Source: Desulfurivibrionaceae bacterium
GTDB lineage: Bacteria > Desulfobacterota > Desulfobulbia > Desulfobulbales > UBA5123
DNA: 36,445 bases
NCBI GenBank assembly: GCA_030145325.1
Contig: JAQYVW010000029.1
Coordinates: forward strand, 1 to 36,445
Direction of reading: 5' to 3'
Shown here: piece by piece, positions 1 through 8,666 of the stretch
Layout of the letters: the number at the start of each line of letters is the position of its first letter
Numbering within the stretch: position 1 is the stretch's first letter
The notes under the pieces: generated by a model
What the model was told of the DNA's origin: nothing
The model's input: only the letters and a program-made list of their open reading frames with translations
Databases searched by the model: none
Position numbers and translations under genes: made by a program

Positions 1-135
1 ACTCTATGGCTGTACCCGTTTTCCAGACAATTGTGCTTACTATCACCCCATATGCAAGAGGAACAAGGAAGCTCCACAATACGTGGTGCATTAAGGAAAA
101 CAGATAATTTTCATGAATATTGGTGAACATAATTC

Positions 136-1116
136 CTAGTTATCACTACTTCCCTCCAGCACTCTCCTCCTAGGATTAATCTTACAAATCATCTCGTTCA
201 AATTCCCATCTGAGACATGCGTATAGATTTGGGTTACGGATATGCAGTGGTGTCCTAGCAATTTCTGGACATAGCGGATATCTAGGCCTGCTTCGAGAAG
301 TTGCGTGGCTGCGGAATGGCGCAGCATATGCGGCGTCACGTGGCATTTGATGCCTGCGTTTTTTCCTGCCTCAATCACTAGCTTGCGTATAAATTGAGTG
401 GAAGCCGCTTTGCCACGACTGTTCAGTAAAAGGATGTCGGTGGCGGGATTGAATTTCTTCCTGGCATGGATGTACTGCATGACCAGACTTCTTACTTCAT
501 CGTCAGGGATAAACACCCGGCGTTGCCGGTTGCCTTTGCCGATGATGGTGATAACTCCTTCCTGTAGGGAGATATCATTCAGGGTGATGCTGACAAGTTC
601 CCCCACCCGGAGACCCGTGCAAAATAAGAGTTCTAGGGTGATCAGGGTGGTGAAATGGTTGAATTGGCGGGGCAAAAGGTGTTTGAAGTGCAGGTTTCGG
701 TAATCCAACTTGCCGTTGCCTTTGAGCCATTGCGTCGGGGCCAGTAAAAGATTTCTCGTTTCCTCGCGGCTCAATATTTTCGGTAATCGAGGCGGGATTC
801 TGATGCGGAAGTTCAGGCGGTGAAACGGGCTTGAGGCAACCAGTTCTTCTTCTTCCAGCCAGCGGAACATGGTTTTCAGGCAGGCGATCCTCCGCTTGAC
901 GGTACTCTCTTTGAGTTTTCGCTCTTCCAATAGATACGCGAGATAGGAGCGGAGCCTTTTTTTATCACAGTCACCGGCCAAACTGTCTGTTCCGACAAAT
1001 AACTGAAACTGCTGTAGGTCGTTATGGTATGCACGTAAAGTATTGGGGGAAAGATTTTTATCTATTTTGCACTGGGTGATAAATTGTTCACACGCTTCCT
1101 TTATAAACATCGTCAT
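136..1116 (-). CDS. Tyrosine recombinase (XerC/XerD-like integrase)
   Basis: A 326-residue site-specific tyrosine recombinase. An N-terminal SAM-like core-binding domain (about residues 5-90, with the SPNTLRAY segment typical of Xer and phage integrases) is followed by the catalytic domain. The catalytic set is complete: R170 (CTGLRVGE), H263-x-x-R266 (HMLRH), H289 (LGHH) and nucleophile Y298 (IYTH). About 20 extra residues precede the first catalytic Arg compared with plain XerC/D. The ATG is supported by an AGAGAGG ribosome binding site a few bases upstream. It stands alone: no excisionase, att-like repeats or tRNA lie beside it, so it could be a solitary integrase, an integrase of an element extending left of the window, or a third Xer-like protein. 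The family call is firm; the role is not. Confidence 0.9.
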   Translation of the reverse strand: MTMFIKEACEQFITQCKIDKNLSPNTLRAYHNDLQQFQLFVGTDSLAGDCDKKRLRSYLAYLLEERKLKESTVKRRIACLKTMFRWLEEEELVASSPFHRLNFRIRIPPRLPKILSREETRNLLLAPTQWLKGNGKLDYRNLHFKHLLPRQFNHFTTLITLELLFCTGLRVGELVSITLNDISLQEGVITIIGKGNRQRRVFIPDDEVRSLVMQYIHARKKFNPATDILLLNSRGKAASTQFIRKLVIEAGKNAGIKCHVTPHMLRHSAATQLLEAGLDIRYVQKLLGHHCISVTQIYTHVSDGNLNEMICKINPRRRVLEGSSDN

Positions 1117-1531
1117 GCCTCTCTTTGTTTCATCGTTTAAGATTGTTTGTTCCGGCTGGGCGGTAATCTATAAGAAAATAGCGCCTGTTAACCGCATGCC
1201 TGAAGGTCTTACCTCCGCCTTGCGTGTAGGATAAAAGGGGCAATTCGCTTATGCCGGGGAACAAGAGATCTACCCCATGTGGGAATCCACCGGGGCGATA
1301 TTTCACGAAATACGCAAAAAAAGCTGCACGAAGGGTTTCTGTAACCGGCAAAGGGATCAGGGCGTTATTGATGGGCGGGCGGTAGTCATTCGAAAAGGAA
1401 AAAGTTTTGGCACTGTTTGTTTTGTGTTTTATGGTCTTTTGCGTCATTCTGTACTGATCTTACGTTGCATTCGTTGTTGGGTTTTGGTGCCAAGAGGGGG
1501 CAGCGGTAAAGCCCGCCTTGTCCACTGTCTG
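1117..1531. other. Intergenic region, no gene supported
   Basis: This lies between the divergently oriented recombinase and pepN. Open frames here (for example about 1130-1447 on the minus strand) have low-complexity, non-family sequence, no convincing ribosome binding site, and overlap frames on the other strand. Promoters for both flanking genes should lie here, but I see no clear -35/-10 pair. The last part leads into the hairpin at 1532-1576. Confidence 0.5.
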
Positions 1532-1576
1532 TAATCGTAAGCCCGAGGAGTATTTCGCTTCTTGGGCTTACGATTA
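1532..1576 (+). repeat. Long perfect hairpin in the pepN leader
   Basis: TAATCGTAAGCCC (1532-1544) is matched by its exact reverse complement GGGCTTACGATTA (1564-1576). The inner bases continue the helix with G-U pairs (1545-1550 with 1558-1563), giving about 19 pairs around a 7-base loop. It ends 6 bases before the GGGAG ribosome binding site of pepN. No T-tract follows on the plus strand, so it is a weak fit to an intrinsic terminator. An mRNA-stabilising or translation-modulating hairpin, a protein-binding dyad or a REP-like unit are alternatives. Confidence 0.7.
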
Positions 1577-1593
1577 ATATTCGGGAGATGATC

Positions 1594-4242
1594 ATGGCTG
1601 TTGTGGAGAAGAAGGAACCGGTCTTTTTGCAGGATTATCAGTCGCCATCGTATTGGGTGGAGACGGTGGCCCTTCGTTTTGAGTTGGGCGAGGAGTCCAC
1701 CGTGGTCCGGGCTGATTTGGTTATCCGGCGGGACGACCAGGCGCGGGCGGATGCGCCGCTGGTTCTGGACGGGCAGGGGTTTGAGTTGCTGGCGGTGCGC
1801 ATCGATGGGCGAACTCTTGCTGAGAACGAGTATCTGGTGGAGCCGGAAACCTTGACCATTGCCACGGTGCCGGCCGCGTTTACCCTGGCGGTGGAAACCA
1901 GGCTGCAGCCCCAGCTCAACACCTCGCTGGAGGGGTTGTACCAGTCCAGCGGCAATTTTTGTACTCAGTGCGAGGCGCAGGGCTTTCGCCGCATCACCTA
2001 TTACCCTGACCGGCCCGATGTGATGGCCCGCTACACCACCACCCTTGTCGGCGACCGGGGGCGTTGTCCGGTGCTGCTGGCCAACGGCAACCTGGTGGAC
2101 AGCGGCGCATTGCCCGATAATCAGCATTTTGCGGTCTGGGAGGATCCCTTTCCCAAGCCCTCATATCTCTTTGCGCTGGTGGCCGGGGATCTCGGGGTGG
2201 TGCGGGATTCCTTCACCACCTGTTCTGGGCGGGCGGTGCGGCTGGAGATCTATGTTCAGCACCATAATCTCGATAAATGCGATCACGCCATGGCGTCGCT
2301 TAAAAAAGCCATGCGCTGGGATGAAGAGGTTTTCGGGCTTGAGTACGACCTTGATCAGTTCATGATCGTGGCCGTGGATGATTTCAACATGGGGGCCATG
2401 GAGAACAAGGGGCTGAACGTCTTCAACTCCAAGTACATCCTCGCCCGCCCGGAGACCGCCACCGACGACGATTATGATGGCATCGAGGGGGTGGTGGCGC
2501 ACGAGTACTTTCACAACTGGACCGGCAACCGGGTCACCTGTCGGGACTGGTTCCAGTTGAGCCTCAAGGAGGGGTTGACCGTTTTCCGTGATCAGCAGTT
2601 TTCCGGCGACATGGGCTCCAAGGCGGTGCAGCGGATCAACGACGTCCGGGTGCTGCGCAGCCGCCAGTTCCCAGAGGATTCCGGCCCCATGGCCCATCCG
2701 GTGCGACCGGCGTCCTACATCGAGATCAACAATTTTTATACGGTCACCGTTTACGAGAAGGGGGCAGAGGTGGTGCGGATGCTGCACACCATCCTTGGCG
2801 GAGAAGGGTTCCGGCGCGGCATGGATCTCTATGTGGAGCGGCACGACGGCCAGGCGGTGACCTGCGATGATTTTGTCGCGGCCATGGCGGATGCCAATCA
2901 GGTTGATCTGGGGCAATTCAAACGCTGGTACAGTCAGGCTGGGACCCCGGAGCTCACTATCACCTCCATCTATGATCAAGCGGCGGCGACCTGTACCCTT
3001 GTCGTTGCCCAACATTCACCTCCGACCCCGGACCAGGTGGAGAAGCTCCCCCTGCATATCCCGTTGGCGGTGGGGCTGCTCGACGGTAAGGGTGCGGATC
3101 TGCCCCTGCGGCTGGCCGGTGAAGGCGGCAACGATCTTGCCGGTGGGGTCTTGGCGGTGCGGGAGGAGCGGGAGGAGTTCTGCTTCGTGGGGGTCAACGA
3201 GAGGCCGGTGCTGTCGCTGCTGCGCAATTTTTCTGCGCCGGTGAAGGTTCGGTATGATTACAGCGATGACGAGCTCGCCTTTCTACTCACCCATGACCGT
3301 GATCCTTTCAACCGTTGGGAGGCCGGGCAGCGGCTGGCCTGCCGGATTATCCTGGGGTTGGTGGCGGAGTTTCGGCAAGGACGGGCGGGGGCGCTGCCCC
3401 TTTCCTTTGTGGCGGCCTTTCGGGCATTGTTGCTGGCGGCGGATAGCACTGACCAGACCTATTTGAGTCAACTCCTCACCCTGCCCGGCGAAGAGTATCT
3501 GGCCGAGCAGATGGCGGAGATCGATGTGGACAACATCCACGCGGCGCGGATGTTTGTCCGGCAAGGGTTGGCCCGTGTCCTGCGGGAGGAGTTTGCCGCC
3601 GTCTATGCTGCTAACCATGATTCTGGCCCCTATGCGCAGGATTCCAAGGCGGCCGGGCGACGGCGGCTGAAGAACTGTTGCCTTGCCTATCTGACCTGTC
3701 TCGACGAGCCCGCCCAGAATGATCTGGCCCTGGCCCAGTTCCGCAACAGCAATAATATGACCGATGCCTTGGGCGGCCTGGTGCCACTGGCGCATACCGA
3801 AAATGGGCTTCGCCGGGATGCCCTTGCGGCTTTTTATGAGCAGTGGCAACATGATCCGCTGGTGCTGGACAAGTGGTTTGCCATCCAGGCCACCGCGCCC
3901 TTGCCGGGAACCATTGCGGCGGTGCGGCAACTGCTGGCGCATCCCGCCTTTTCCATCAAGAATCCCAATAAGGTGCGGTCGCTGATCGGCGCCTTCGCCG
4001 GTGGCAACCCGGTCTGCTTTCACGCCGGTGACGGCTCCGGCTACCGGTTTCTTGCCGAGCAGGTTCTGGTCCTTGATGGGTTGAATCCCCAGGTGGCGGC
4101 GCGGATGGTGGCTTCGCTCAGTCGTTGGCACCGTTATGATGAAGGGCGGCAGGAGCTGATGCGCAAGGAGCTGGCGGGGATTCTCGCCGTGGAGACTCTT
4201 TCTAAGGATGTCTATGAGGTGGTTTCGAAGAGTTTACAGTAA
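1594..4242 (+). CDS. pepN: Aminopeptidase N (M1 zinc metallopeptidase)
   Basis: An 882-residue cytosolic aminopeptidase that removes N-terminal residues from peptides in protein turnover. The M1 signatures are intact: the GAMEN exopeptidase motif at about residue 267, and the zinc site H303-E-Y-F-H307 followed 18 residues later by E326 (LKEGLTV). The catalytic half is followed by the beta-sandwich and the long helical C-terminal domain, and the length equals that of E. coli-type PepN. An ATG at 1588 is also in frame, but it sits directly on the GGGAG ribosome binding site; the ATG at 1594 has normal spacing and is preferred. The gene is monocistronic, preceded by the hairpin, and its stop is only 2 bases from the stop of the convergent diguanylate cyclase gene. 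Confidence 0.96.
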   Translation: MAVVEKKEPVFLQDYQSPSYWVETVALRFELGEESTVVRADLVIRRDDQARADAPLVLDGQGFELLAVRIDGRTLAENEYLVEPETLTIATVPAAFTLAVETRLQPQLNTSLEGLYQSSGNFCTQCEAQGFRRITYYPDRPDVMARYTTTLVGDRGRCPVLLANGNLVDSGALPDNQHFAVWEDPFPKPSYLFALVAGDLGVVRDSFTTCSGRAVRLEIYVQHHNLDKCDHAMASLKKAMRWDEEVFGLEYDLDQFMIVAVDDFNMGAMENKGLNVFNSKYILARPETATDDDYDGIEGVVAHEYFHNWTGNRVTCRDWFQLSLKEGLTVFRDQQFSGDMGSKAVQRINDVRVLRSRQFPEDSGPMAHPVRPASYIEINNFYTVTVYEKGAEVVRMLHTILGGEGFRRGMDLYVERHDGQAVTCDDFVAAMADANQVDLGQFKRWYSQAGTPELTITSIYDQAAATCTLVVAQHSPPTPDQVEKLPLHIPLAVGLLDGKGADLPLRLAGEGGNDLAGGVLAVREEREEFCFVGVNERPVLSLLRNFSAPVKVRYDYSDDELAFLLTHDRDPFNRWEAGQRLACRIILGLVAEFRQGRAGALPLSFVAAFRALLLAADSTDQTYLSQLLTLPGEEYLAEQMAEIDVDNIHAARMFVRQGLARVLREEFAAVYAANHDSGPYAQDSKAAGRRRLKNCCLAYLTCLDEPAQNDLALAQFRNSNNMTDALGGLVPLAHTENGLRRDALAAFYEQWQHDPLVLDKWFAIQATAPLPGTIAAVRQLLAHPAFSIKNPNKVRSLIGAFAGGNPVCFHAGDGSGYRFLAEQVLVLDGLNPQVAARMVASLSRWHRYDEGRQELMRKELAGILAVETLSKDVYEVVSKSLQ

Positions 4243-4245
4243 ACT

Positions 4246-5478
4246 TTAGAAAGGCTGTTCATCGTCGGCTTGACAGACCATATTGCGGCCTTGTTCCTTA
4301 GCGGTATAGAGGGCGTTATCGGCAAAGCGGATAAGGTCGTCCACGGTCATGATTGTTCTTACCAGTCTGGCAACGCCGATACTGATGGTCAGTCGTCTTG
4401 ATTCTGTCGCATTGATGGTAAAGGGATGGGCGGCGACGGTGGTTCTGATCCGCTCCGCGAGAATAAGCGCGGTTTCCGGCGAGGTGTTGGGGGAGATGAC
4501 CACAAACTCTTCACCGCCGAATCGGGCGACATAATCATCGGTACGGACGGTTGCTCGCAACAGGTCGGATATTTCTTTTAGAACCTGATCGCCGACTAAA
4601 TGGCCAAAGGTGTCGTTGATCTTTTTGAAATGGTCAACGTCGATCATCAAAAGGGCCAGCGGTTGGTTGTGGCGACGGCTGTGGGCTAATTCCTGGGCAA
4701 TGCGCTGTTGGAACATCTGACGGTTATAAGCACCGGTTAAGGTGTCATGATAGACCATTTTTTTAAGTTGTTGCGACATCTTGTTGAAGGAATCGGTCAG
4801 GGTGGCGATCTCATCGTTACCGGTTATCTGTAATTTCTCTTCAGGAAATGAGCCAGTGGTAATTTCACCGGCGACCATGGTGAGATGCTGCAATGGTTTT
4901 GTGAGGTAGGCCGCCAGCTGGATGGCGCAGATGATACTGATCAGAATGCCGCCGAGAAGGATTGTCAGGATGTGCAGCTTAAGGTTATTTATTTGTACGA
5001 TGATATGATTGTGGGAGCAGGTGAGGATAATCGTGCCAAATTTGGTTCCTGATACTTTTACCGGCACGAAGATGTCGACTTTTTCTCGACCTTTTTCATC
5101 CTGATAGTATTCGCTGATGCCGGGGCTGTCTTTTTGCAGGGCGTTTCTTATTCTTTCATTGGTGTGGAGTTTACCCACCTCGGTCAGGCGGTTGTGCATC
5201 ATCACCTTGCCGTCTTTATCAAGGATCATTGCCTGGGAAACATTTTCTTGATTCATGGCGACGCGAAGAAGGTTTCGCAAGCTCAGCAGATCTTTGCCGA
5301 TCATGGCGTTGGTGCAGACATGGGCCAGGTTGATCGCCAACGGCAGCATCTGCCGATGGTACTCTTGGGTCATGGTTCTTTCCACATGCCTGGTGATGAA
5401 AAAACCGGTGGCGAATTGGGTGGTTACCACTAAGGTCGTGGTCAGCAGGATTAGTTTTAGGCGCAGGGTGAATTTCAT
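4246..5478 (-). CDS. Membrane diguanylate cyclase with HAMP domain
   Basis: A 410-residue enzyme that should make c-di-GMP from two GTP. A first membrane helix (about 8-28) is followed by a periplasmic sensor region of about 140 residues, a second helix (about 170-193), a HAMP linker and a C-terminal GGDEF domain (about 245-408). The active-site signature is GGEEF and the DxxDxFKxxND segment is present. An RxxD inhibitory site (RTDD) lies five residues before GGEEF, so product feedback is expected. The start ATG overlaps the stop of the upstream PhnD-like gene in an ATGA overlap, implying translational coupling. I infer that the binding protein supplies the ligand input. No EAL or HD-GYP domain is present. 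Confidence 0.92.
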   Translation of the reverse strand: MKFTLRLKLILLTTTLVVTTQFATGFFITRHVERTMTQEYHRQMLPLAINLAHVCTNAMIGKDLLSLRNLLRVAMNQENVSQAMILDKDGKVMMHNRLTEVGKLHTNERIRNALQKDSPGISEYYQDEKGREKVDIFVPVKVSGTKFGTIILTCSHNHIIVQINNLKLHILTILLGGILISIICAIQLAAYLTKPLQHLTMVAGEITTGSFPEEKLQITGNDEIATLTDSFNKMSQQLKKMVYHDTLTGAYNRQMFQQRIAQELAHSRRHNQPLALLMIDVDHFKKINDTFGHLVGDQVLKEISDLLRATVRTDDYVARFGGEEFVVISPNTSPETALILAERIRTTVAAHPFTINATESRRLTISIGVARLVRTIMTVDDLIRFADNALYTAKEQGRNMVCQADDEQPF

Positions 5479-6395
5479 CTAGATGGCAATCCGGCAGTGG
5501 TAAGGTGTTTTCTCAGTGAATCGTAGTTGCTGTCTTTGTTGCGAATAAATCCTCCTAGTTCCATTTCTTCCATTATCTCGCGATGTTCTGGGTTTCGGCG
5601 GTCAAGCTTGAGGAGAGCGTTGGTCACTTGCCTGGAGATTTCCTTGTCGGTGTCTTGGTGGGCGGCAAAGACCCAGGTCGGTATTTCCCAGGTCGAGCCG
5701 ATTACAACCAGTGCCTCCGGCGGAAGTTCGTCTTCTCTTGGTGAACTGTTTTCCGTAATCTCGTCAAAAGAGTAATCACACATGGCCCCGGCATCTACTT
5801 GCCCGAGGTAGACATTCATGGCGATTGATTCGCAGCTGCCACCATGGGCGTAGTCTTTAAGGTCTTTTTTCAGGTCAAGACCGTTCGCTTCTAAAAGTGA
5901 TTTTGCTGCCAGCCATTTTGCCGTGGAAAATAGGTGGCCGAAGAGAACCTTTTTGCCCCGGAGATCAGAAACTTTTTTGATCCCGCTATCCTTGGCAGCG
6001 ACGATTACGCCGCGATGCATGCTTTCTCCATTTGGAGTCAGTGCACTAAGGATATTTTGCGGATCGTACTGATTCGCCATCAGTAGATAGGCGTGGGGGG
6101 GCTGAAAGGTGAATTCCGCCTCACCTTTCAGGATGGTTCTTTTGAACTCCTGAAAGGTGTTTGGCACCACAATTTCTATTTGGCGATGGGTTTGCTGTTG
6201 CAGGTAGGTTCGTAATGGCTGGAATTGGGTGAAGGTTTTGACAATGTCGGTGCAGGGCATAATCGCGATGCGGATTGGGGGGGTGGTCTCAGTGGCGGTG
6301 GCATTCCATGGGAAGGCGAAAACGGTAAAAAGAAGAGTAAGGCTGAAAATGTATCGATTGATAGCTGAAGAAGGTTTGTGCTTCCTGATTGGCAT
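5475..6395 (-). CDS. PhnD-type periplasmic substrate-binding protein
   Basis: A 306-residue phosphate/phosphonate-binding-like protein (PhnD family). It has a basic N-terminus and a hydrophobic stretch ending near NATA, typical of a signal peptide, then the two-lobed binding fold starting at IRIAIMPCTD. Family landmarks include GEAEFTFQPPHAYL, the DLRGKKVLFG segment and VDAGAMCDYSFDE. An in-frame ATG lies at 6455, but that start has no ribosome binding site; the ATG at 6395 follows GCGGAG at good spacing and begins directly before the signal peptide. No ABC permease or ATPase is nearby. The coupled gene is a diguanylate cyclase, so I infer a sensor role rather than uptake. The ligand is unknown; it need not be a phosphonate. 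Confidence 0.87.
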   Translation of the reverse strand: MPIRKHKPSSAINRYIFSLTLLFTVFAFPWNATATETTPPIRIAIMPCTDIVKTFTQFQPLRTYLQQQTHRQIEIVVPNTFQEFKRTILKGEAEFTFQPPHAYLLMANQYDPQNILSALTPNGESMHRGVIVAAKDSGIKKVSDLRGKKVLFGHLFSTAKWLAAKSLLEANGLDLKKDLKDYAHGGSCESIAMNVYLGQVDAGAMCDYSFDEITENSSPREDELPPEALVVIGSTWEIPTWVFAAHQDTDKEISRQVTNALLKLDRRNPEHREIMEEMELGGFIRNKDSNYDSLRKHLTTAGLPSR

Positions 6396-6492
6396 GGGTA
6401 GTTCTCCGCCTGATTGGTGACCATTTGAATTGTGGCTGAGCACCTGCATTTTCATGTGCTGGAGGTGACGGTTTTAATTCATATCGGTACTT

Positions 6493-6522
6493 ATTATCTA
6501 ATCAGAAAGGTGGTTTATGCAA
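6493..6522 (-). promoter_or_regulatory. Candidate sigma-70 promoter of the PhnD/diguanylate cyclase operon
   Basis: On the minus strand, TTGCAT (6522-6517) and GATAAT (6498-6493) are separated by 18 bases, with an A-rich stretch just upstream of the -35 element. This lies about 100 bases before the chosen start of the PhnD-like gene. The call rests on consensus match only. Confidence 0.4.
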
Positions 6523-6602
6523 GTTTTTTCAGCAGAGTTGGTGCAAGGGGGGAATGGTTGCGGAGGTGGATTACGCTTTTGTTTATGGTCGGGTAAGCAA
6601 AA

Positions 6603-6640
6603 TTATCGCCCCAGTCGAAAGATTCCGACTGGGGCGATAA
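6603..6640 (-). terminator. Intrinsic terminator of the TauE operon
   Basis: TTATCGCCCCAGTCG (6603-6617) and its exact reverse complement CGACTGGGGCGATAA (6626-6640) form a perfect 15-bp GC-rich stem with an 8-base loop. On the minus strand the stem is followed by ATTTTGC, a short T-tract. It lies about 92 bases past the TauE stop codon, where an operon terminator is expected. The weak T-run on the other side leaves little reason to call it bidirectional. Confidence 0.82.
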
Positions 6641-6731
6641 GGATTTTCTATACATATCTACGATGCCTGCTTGGCCCAGCTATCTAGCCTGGGTGGATCA
6701 AGAACTTCTGCAGGCAACTTGTTTCCAGAAA

Positions 6732-8072
6732 TCAGCTCTGGCTGAGAGCGGCTTCCTCCCGTTTCTCGGCCCGGTCTTTGGACATGCCGATGAACATGGC
6801 CACCGAGATGATGATGCCGGCGGTAGCAAGGGCGGCAATTAAGGCCCAGAAGCTGACGCTTTCAAGTAAGGCGGCATTGCCCACGGAAAGAGGCGCTCGT
6901 AGATCTAGGGCGGCGAGGTAGCCGGGGATCTTGGCGCCACGACTGACGGCAACGATTAGCATGACTGCAGCCATGACCCACTTGATCATGTGATCTTTTA
7001 CATAGGTGGTGCCAAGGGCGCCAAGCTGGACGCCGATCAATGAGGCAGAGAGGATGAGCAGGGTCATCCGGATATCGATCAGGCCGCTGATACCCCACTG
7101 GATGGAACCCCAGGCACCCATCAGGAAGGCGATGCCCAACTCGGTGGCGCTGGCGACAACCGCTGACGCGCCGATTACGTAGATCATGCCGGGGACGCCA
7201 ACAAAACCGCCCACGGCGATGGTGGCGGCCAGCATACCGGTGGCCAGGCCCACAGGAACGGTAATCCAAGCGGAGATACGTACCTTGGCCACCGGGAAGT
7301 AGATCATGGGTGGCAGGTTGATCTTCTGCATTTTGAGAGCAAAGGGGGCAGGGCCAGCTTCCTTGTCGGTGTCACCCTTGGAGAGTTTGATGGCGTCCAT
7401 CATTACGTAACCACCAACGAAGACCAGAACAAAGACAAAGACGACGCTGACGTAGAGGTTGGAGCCGGCGTTGCCCCAGTGGTTAAGGATGTATTTCTGG
7501 ATCTGGATACCGATCTGGACACCCATGACCGCGGTAACCGCCATGACCGCCGCCAGTTTCAAGTCAACCTGGCCGTATTTGAAGCGTTTGTAGGTGCCCA
7601 CCATGGCTTTGGGGAATTTGTGACACATGTTACTGGCCACAGCCACCGCGCCTGGTGCTCCCAGAGACATCATCGCTGGGGTAAGGACAAAGGCCCCGCC
7701 CGAGCCGATAAAGCCGCTGAGTAGACCGCCGATCAGGCCGATGACGATGAGAGCGATAACTTTGGTGACCGTCATGGTCATGAACATGATCGAGATGTCC
7801 TTGACGGTATTGGGTACAGCAGCATGCTTGTCAAGGCCCACCAGCATTTTGCGATTAAGTTTGATCTTCTCAAAGGAAATTCCTTCTGGAATGATCAGAG
7901 TCATGGTCTCGCCGGTGCCGTCTTTTTTGAAAACAGCGCTGTGAGCGGCGGGGTCAGCCTGGGTGAAAACACCTTTGAGGATGTCTTTTGGGGGGGGGCC
8001 GCCGGCAAAAGCGGATGTTGCCAAAGGCAGCAGAATAAGGCTGGCCATTAGTGCGATTAGAAACCTCTTCAT
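6732..8072 (-). CDS. TauE/SafE-family anion exporter with N-terminal periplasmic domain
   Basis: A 446-residue membrane protein. A signal peptide (MKRFLIALMASLILLPLATS, ending at AFAGG) is followed by a soluble domain of about 75 residues, then the TauE/SafE (DUF81) fold with about eight membrane helices. The first family repeat is visible as GLIGGLLSGFIGSGGAFVL; a second glycine-rich repeat occurs near AATIAVGGFVGVPGM. The family exports sulfite, sulfoacetate and related sulfur anions, so sulfite or another C1/C2 sulfonate is a plausible substrate, but this is not shown. The start at 8072 is chosen over the upstream in-frame ATG at 8096 because AAGGAG lies 9 bases before it and it begins the signal peptide. 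It is the second gene of a two-gene unit under a sigma-54 promoter. Confidence 0.88.
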   Translation of the reverse strand: MKRFLIALMASLILLPLATSAFAGGPPPKDILKGVFTQADPAAHSAVFKKDGTGETMTLIIPEGISFEKIKLNRKMLVGLDKHAAVPNTVKDISIMFMTMTVTKVIALIVIGLIGGLLSGFIGSGGAFVLTPAMMSLGAPGAVAVASNMCHKFPKAMVGTYKRFKYGQVDLKLAAVMAVTAVMGVQIGIQIQKYILNHWGNAGSNLYVSVVFVFVLVFVGGYVMMDAIKLSKGDTDKEAGPAPFALKMQKINLPPMIYFPVAKVRISAWITVPVGLATGMLAATIAVGGFVGVPGMIYVIGASAVVASATELGIAFLMGAWGSIQWGISGLIDIRMTLLILSASLIGVQLGALGTTYVKDHMIKWVMAAVMLIVAVSRGAKIPGYLAALDLRAPLSVGNAALLESVSFWALIAALATAGIIISVAMFIGMSKDRAEKREEAALSQS

Positions 8073-8122
8073 GGTGAGTAACTCCTTCATGTCCAAATAA
8101 TTTATATAATTTTGAGTATTCT

Positions 8123-8386
8123 TTATTTTTTTGCTTCAAGTCCCAACACTGTCAGCAGGTTACTGCCGAAGGCGCCGTGGACAAAGGAGAAGGCCAGGGC
8201 GGTGCCGATGGGGTAGACCCAATGCCAGCCACCCATGGTAAAAGTATCGGTGACCCATTGCTCGTTCTTAAACACGTAGAGATATGCGCTTAGGGAGATG
8301 GCACCGAAGACGATGGTCTGCAGGTACGGTTTTTTTGTTTTCCCGCCGTTGGGCGATCCTTGGCTGGTGTTGTTGGGACTTGCCAT
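8123..8386 (-). CDS. Small two-helix membrane protein of the exporter operon
   Basis: An 87-residue protein of unknown function. A hydrophilic, Ser/Asn/Gly-rich N-terminus is followed by two probable membrane helices (about residues 22-40, YLQTIVFGAISLSAYLYVF, and 55-82). The in-frame ATG at 8428 has no ribosome binding site, while the ATG at 8386 follows AAGGAG with 7-base spacing and is chosen. The gene is first in the unit and lies 50 bases before the exporter start, so it is probably an accessory or stabilising subunit of the transporter. I do not recognise a named family. Confidence 0.75.
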   Translation of the reverse strand: MASPNNTSQGSPNGGKTKKPYLQTIVFGAISLSAYLYVFKNEQWVTDTFTMGGWHWVYPIGTALAFSFVHGAFGSNLLTVLGLEAKK

Positions 8387-8577
8387 TGTGTGACTCCTTG
8401 CTGATGTTAAAATAATTTGCGCCGCCATTTGCTTGCGGTGCGTATTGCGTTTGTTGTTGAGCTGTTCTTCACACCGATAGATCCTTAATTTAATTCCATC
8501 GTACCCCTAACCAGTAAAAGATTGATATAGGGGATTGTGTGCTGTGCTACGGTTATCTCATTACATACACAAACTAT

Positions 8578-8593
8578 AGCAAATGGCGTGCCA
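8578..8593 (-). promoter_or_regulatory. Consensus sigma-54 promoter (-24/-12)
   Basis: On the minus strand the sequence reads TGGCACGCCATTTGCT, a full match to TGGCAC-N5-TTGCW with the GG and GC doublets correctly spaced. It points at the small membrane protein and TauE genes. The initiation point should be near 8566. A sigma-54 activator gene begins 374 bases away on the opposite strand. Confidence 0.85.
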
Positions 8594-8666
8594 CTTCCTG
8601 CGGTTGGTGTATGTGTTTGTAATTATACAATAAAAAAAGCAAAGTCTTGGTCGTGCGAAATGGTTC

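Larger units (their letters stand above)
6396..6731. other. Intergenic region between TauE and PhnD genes
   Basis: This 336-base stretch holds the candidate promoter of the PhnD-like gene (6493-6522) and the strong terminator hairpin (6603-6640) of the exporter operon. I see no coding region in it. Confidence 0.6.

Noticed and set aside
136-1116. Possible integron integrase
   Set aside because: The extra helix patch that marks IntI between the second and third catalytic blocks is absent, and no attC-like cassette array or attI follows.
1130-1447. Open frame of 105 codons on the minus strand upstream of the recombinase
   Set aside because: No family resemblance, no ribosome binding site, and composition does not look coding; it most likely is intergenic DNA.
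2161-3015. Antisense open frame (284 codons) inside pepN
   Set aside because: It lies fully opposite conserved catalytic sequence of pepN, including the zinc site; its translation has no recognisable motif.
3283-4131. Antisense open frame (282 codons) inside pepN
   Set aside because: Shadow of the conserved C-terminal domain of pepN; no domain and no ribosome binding site.
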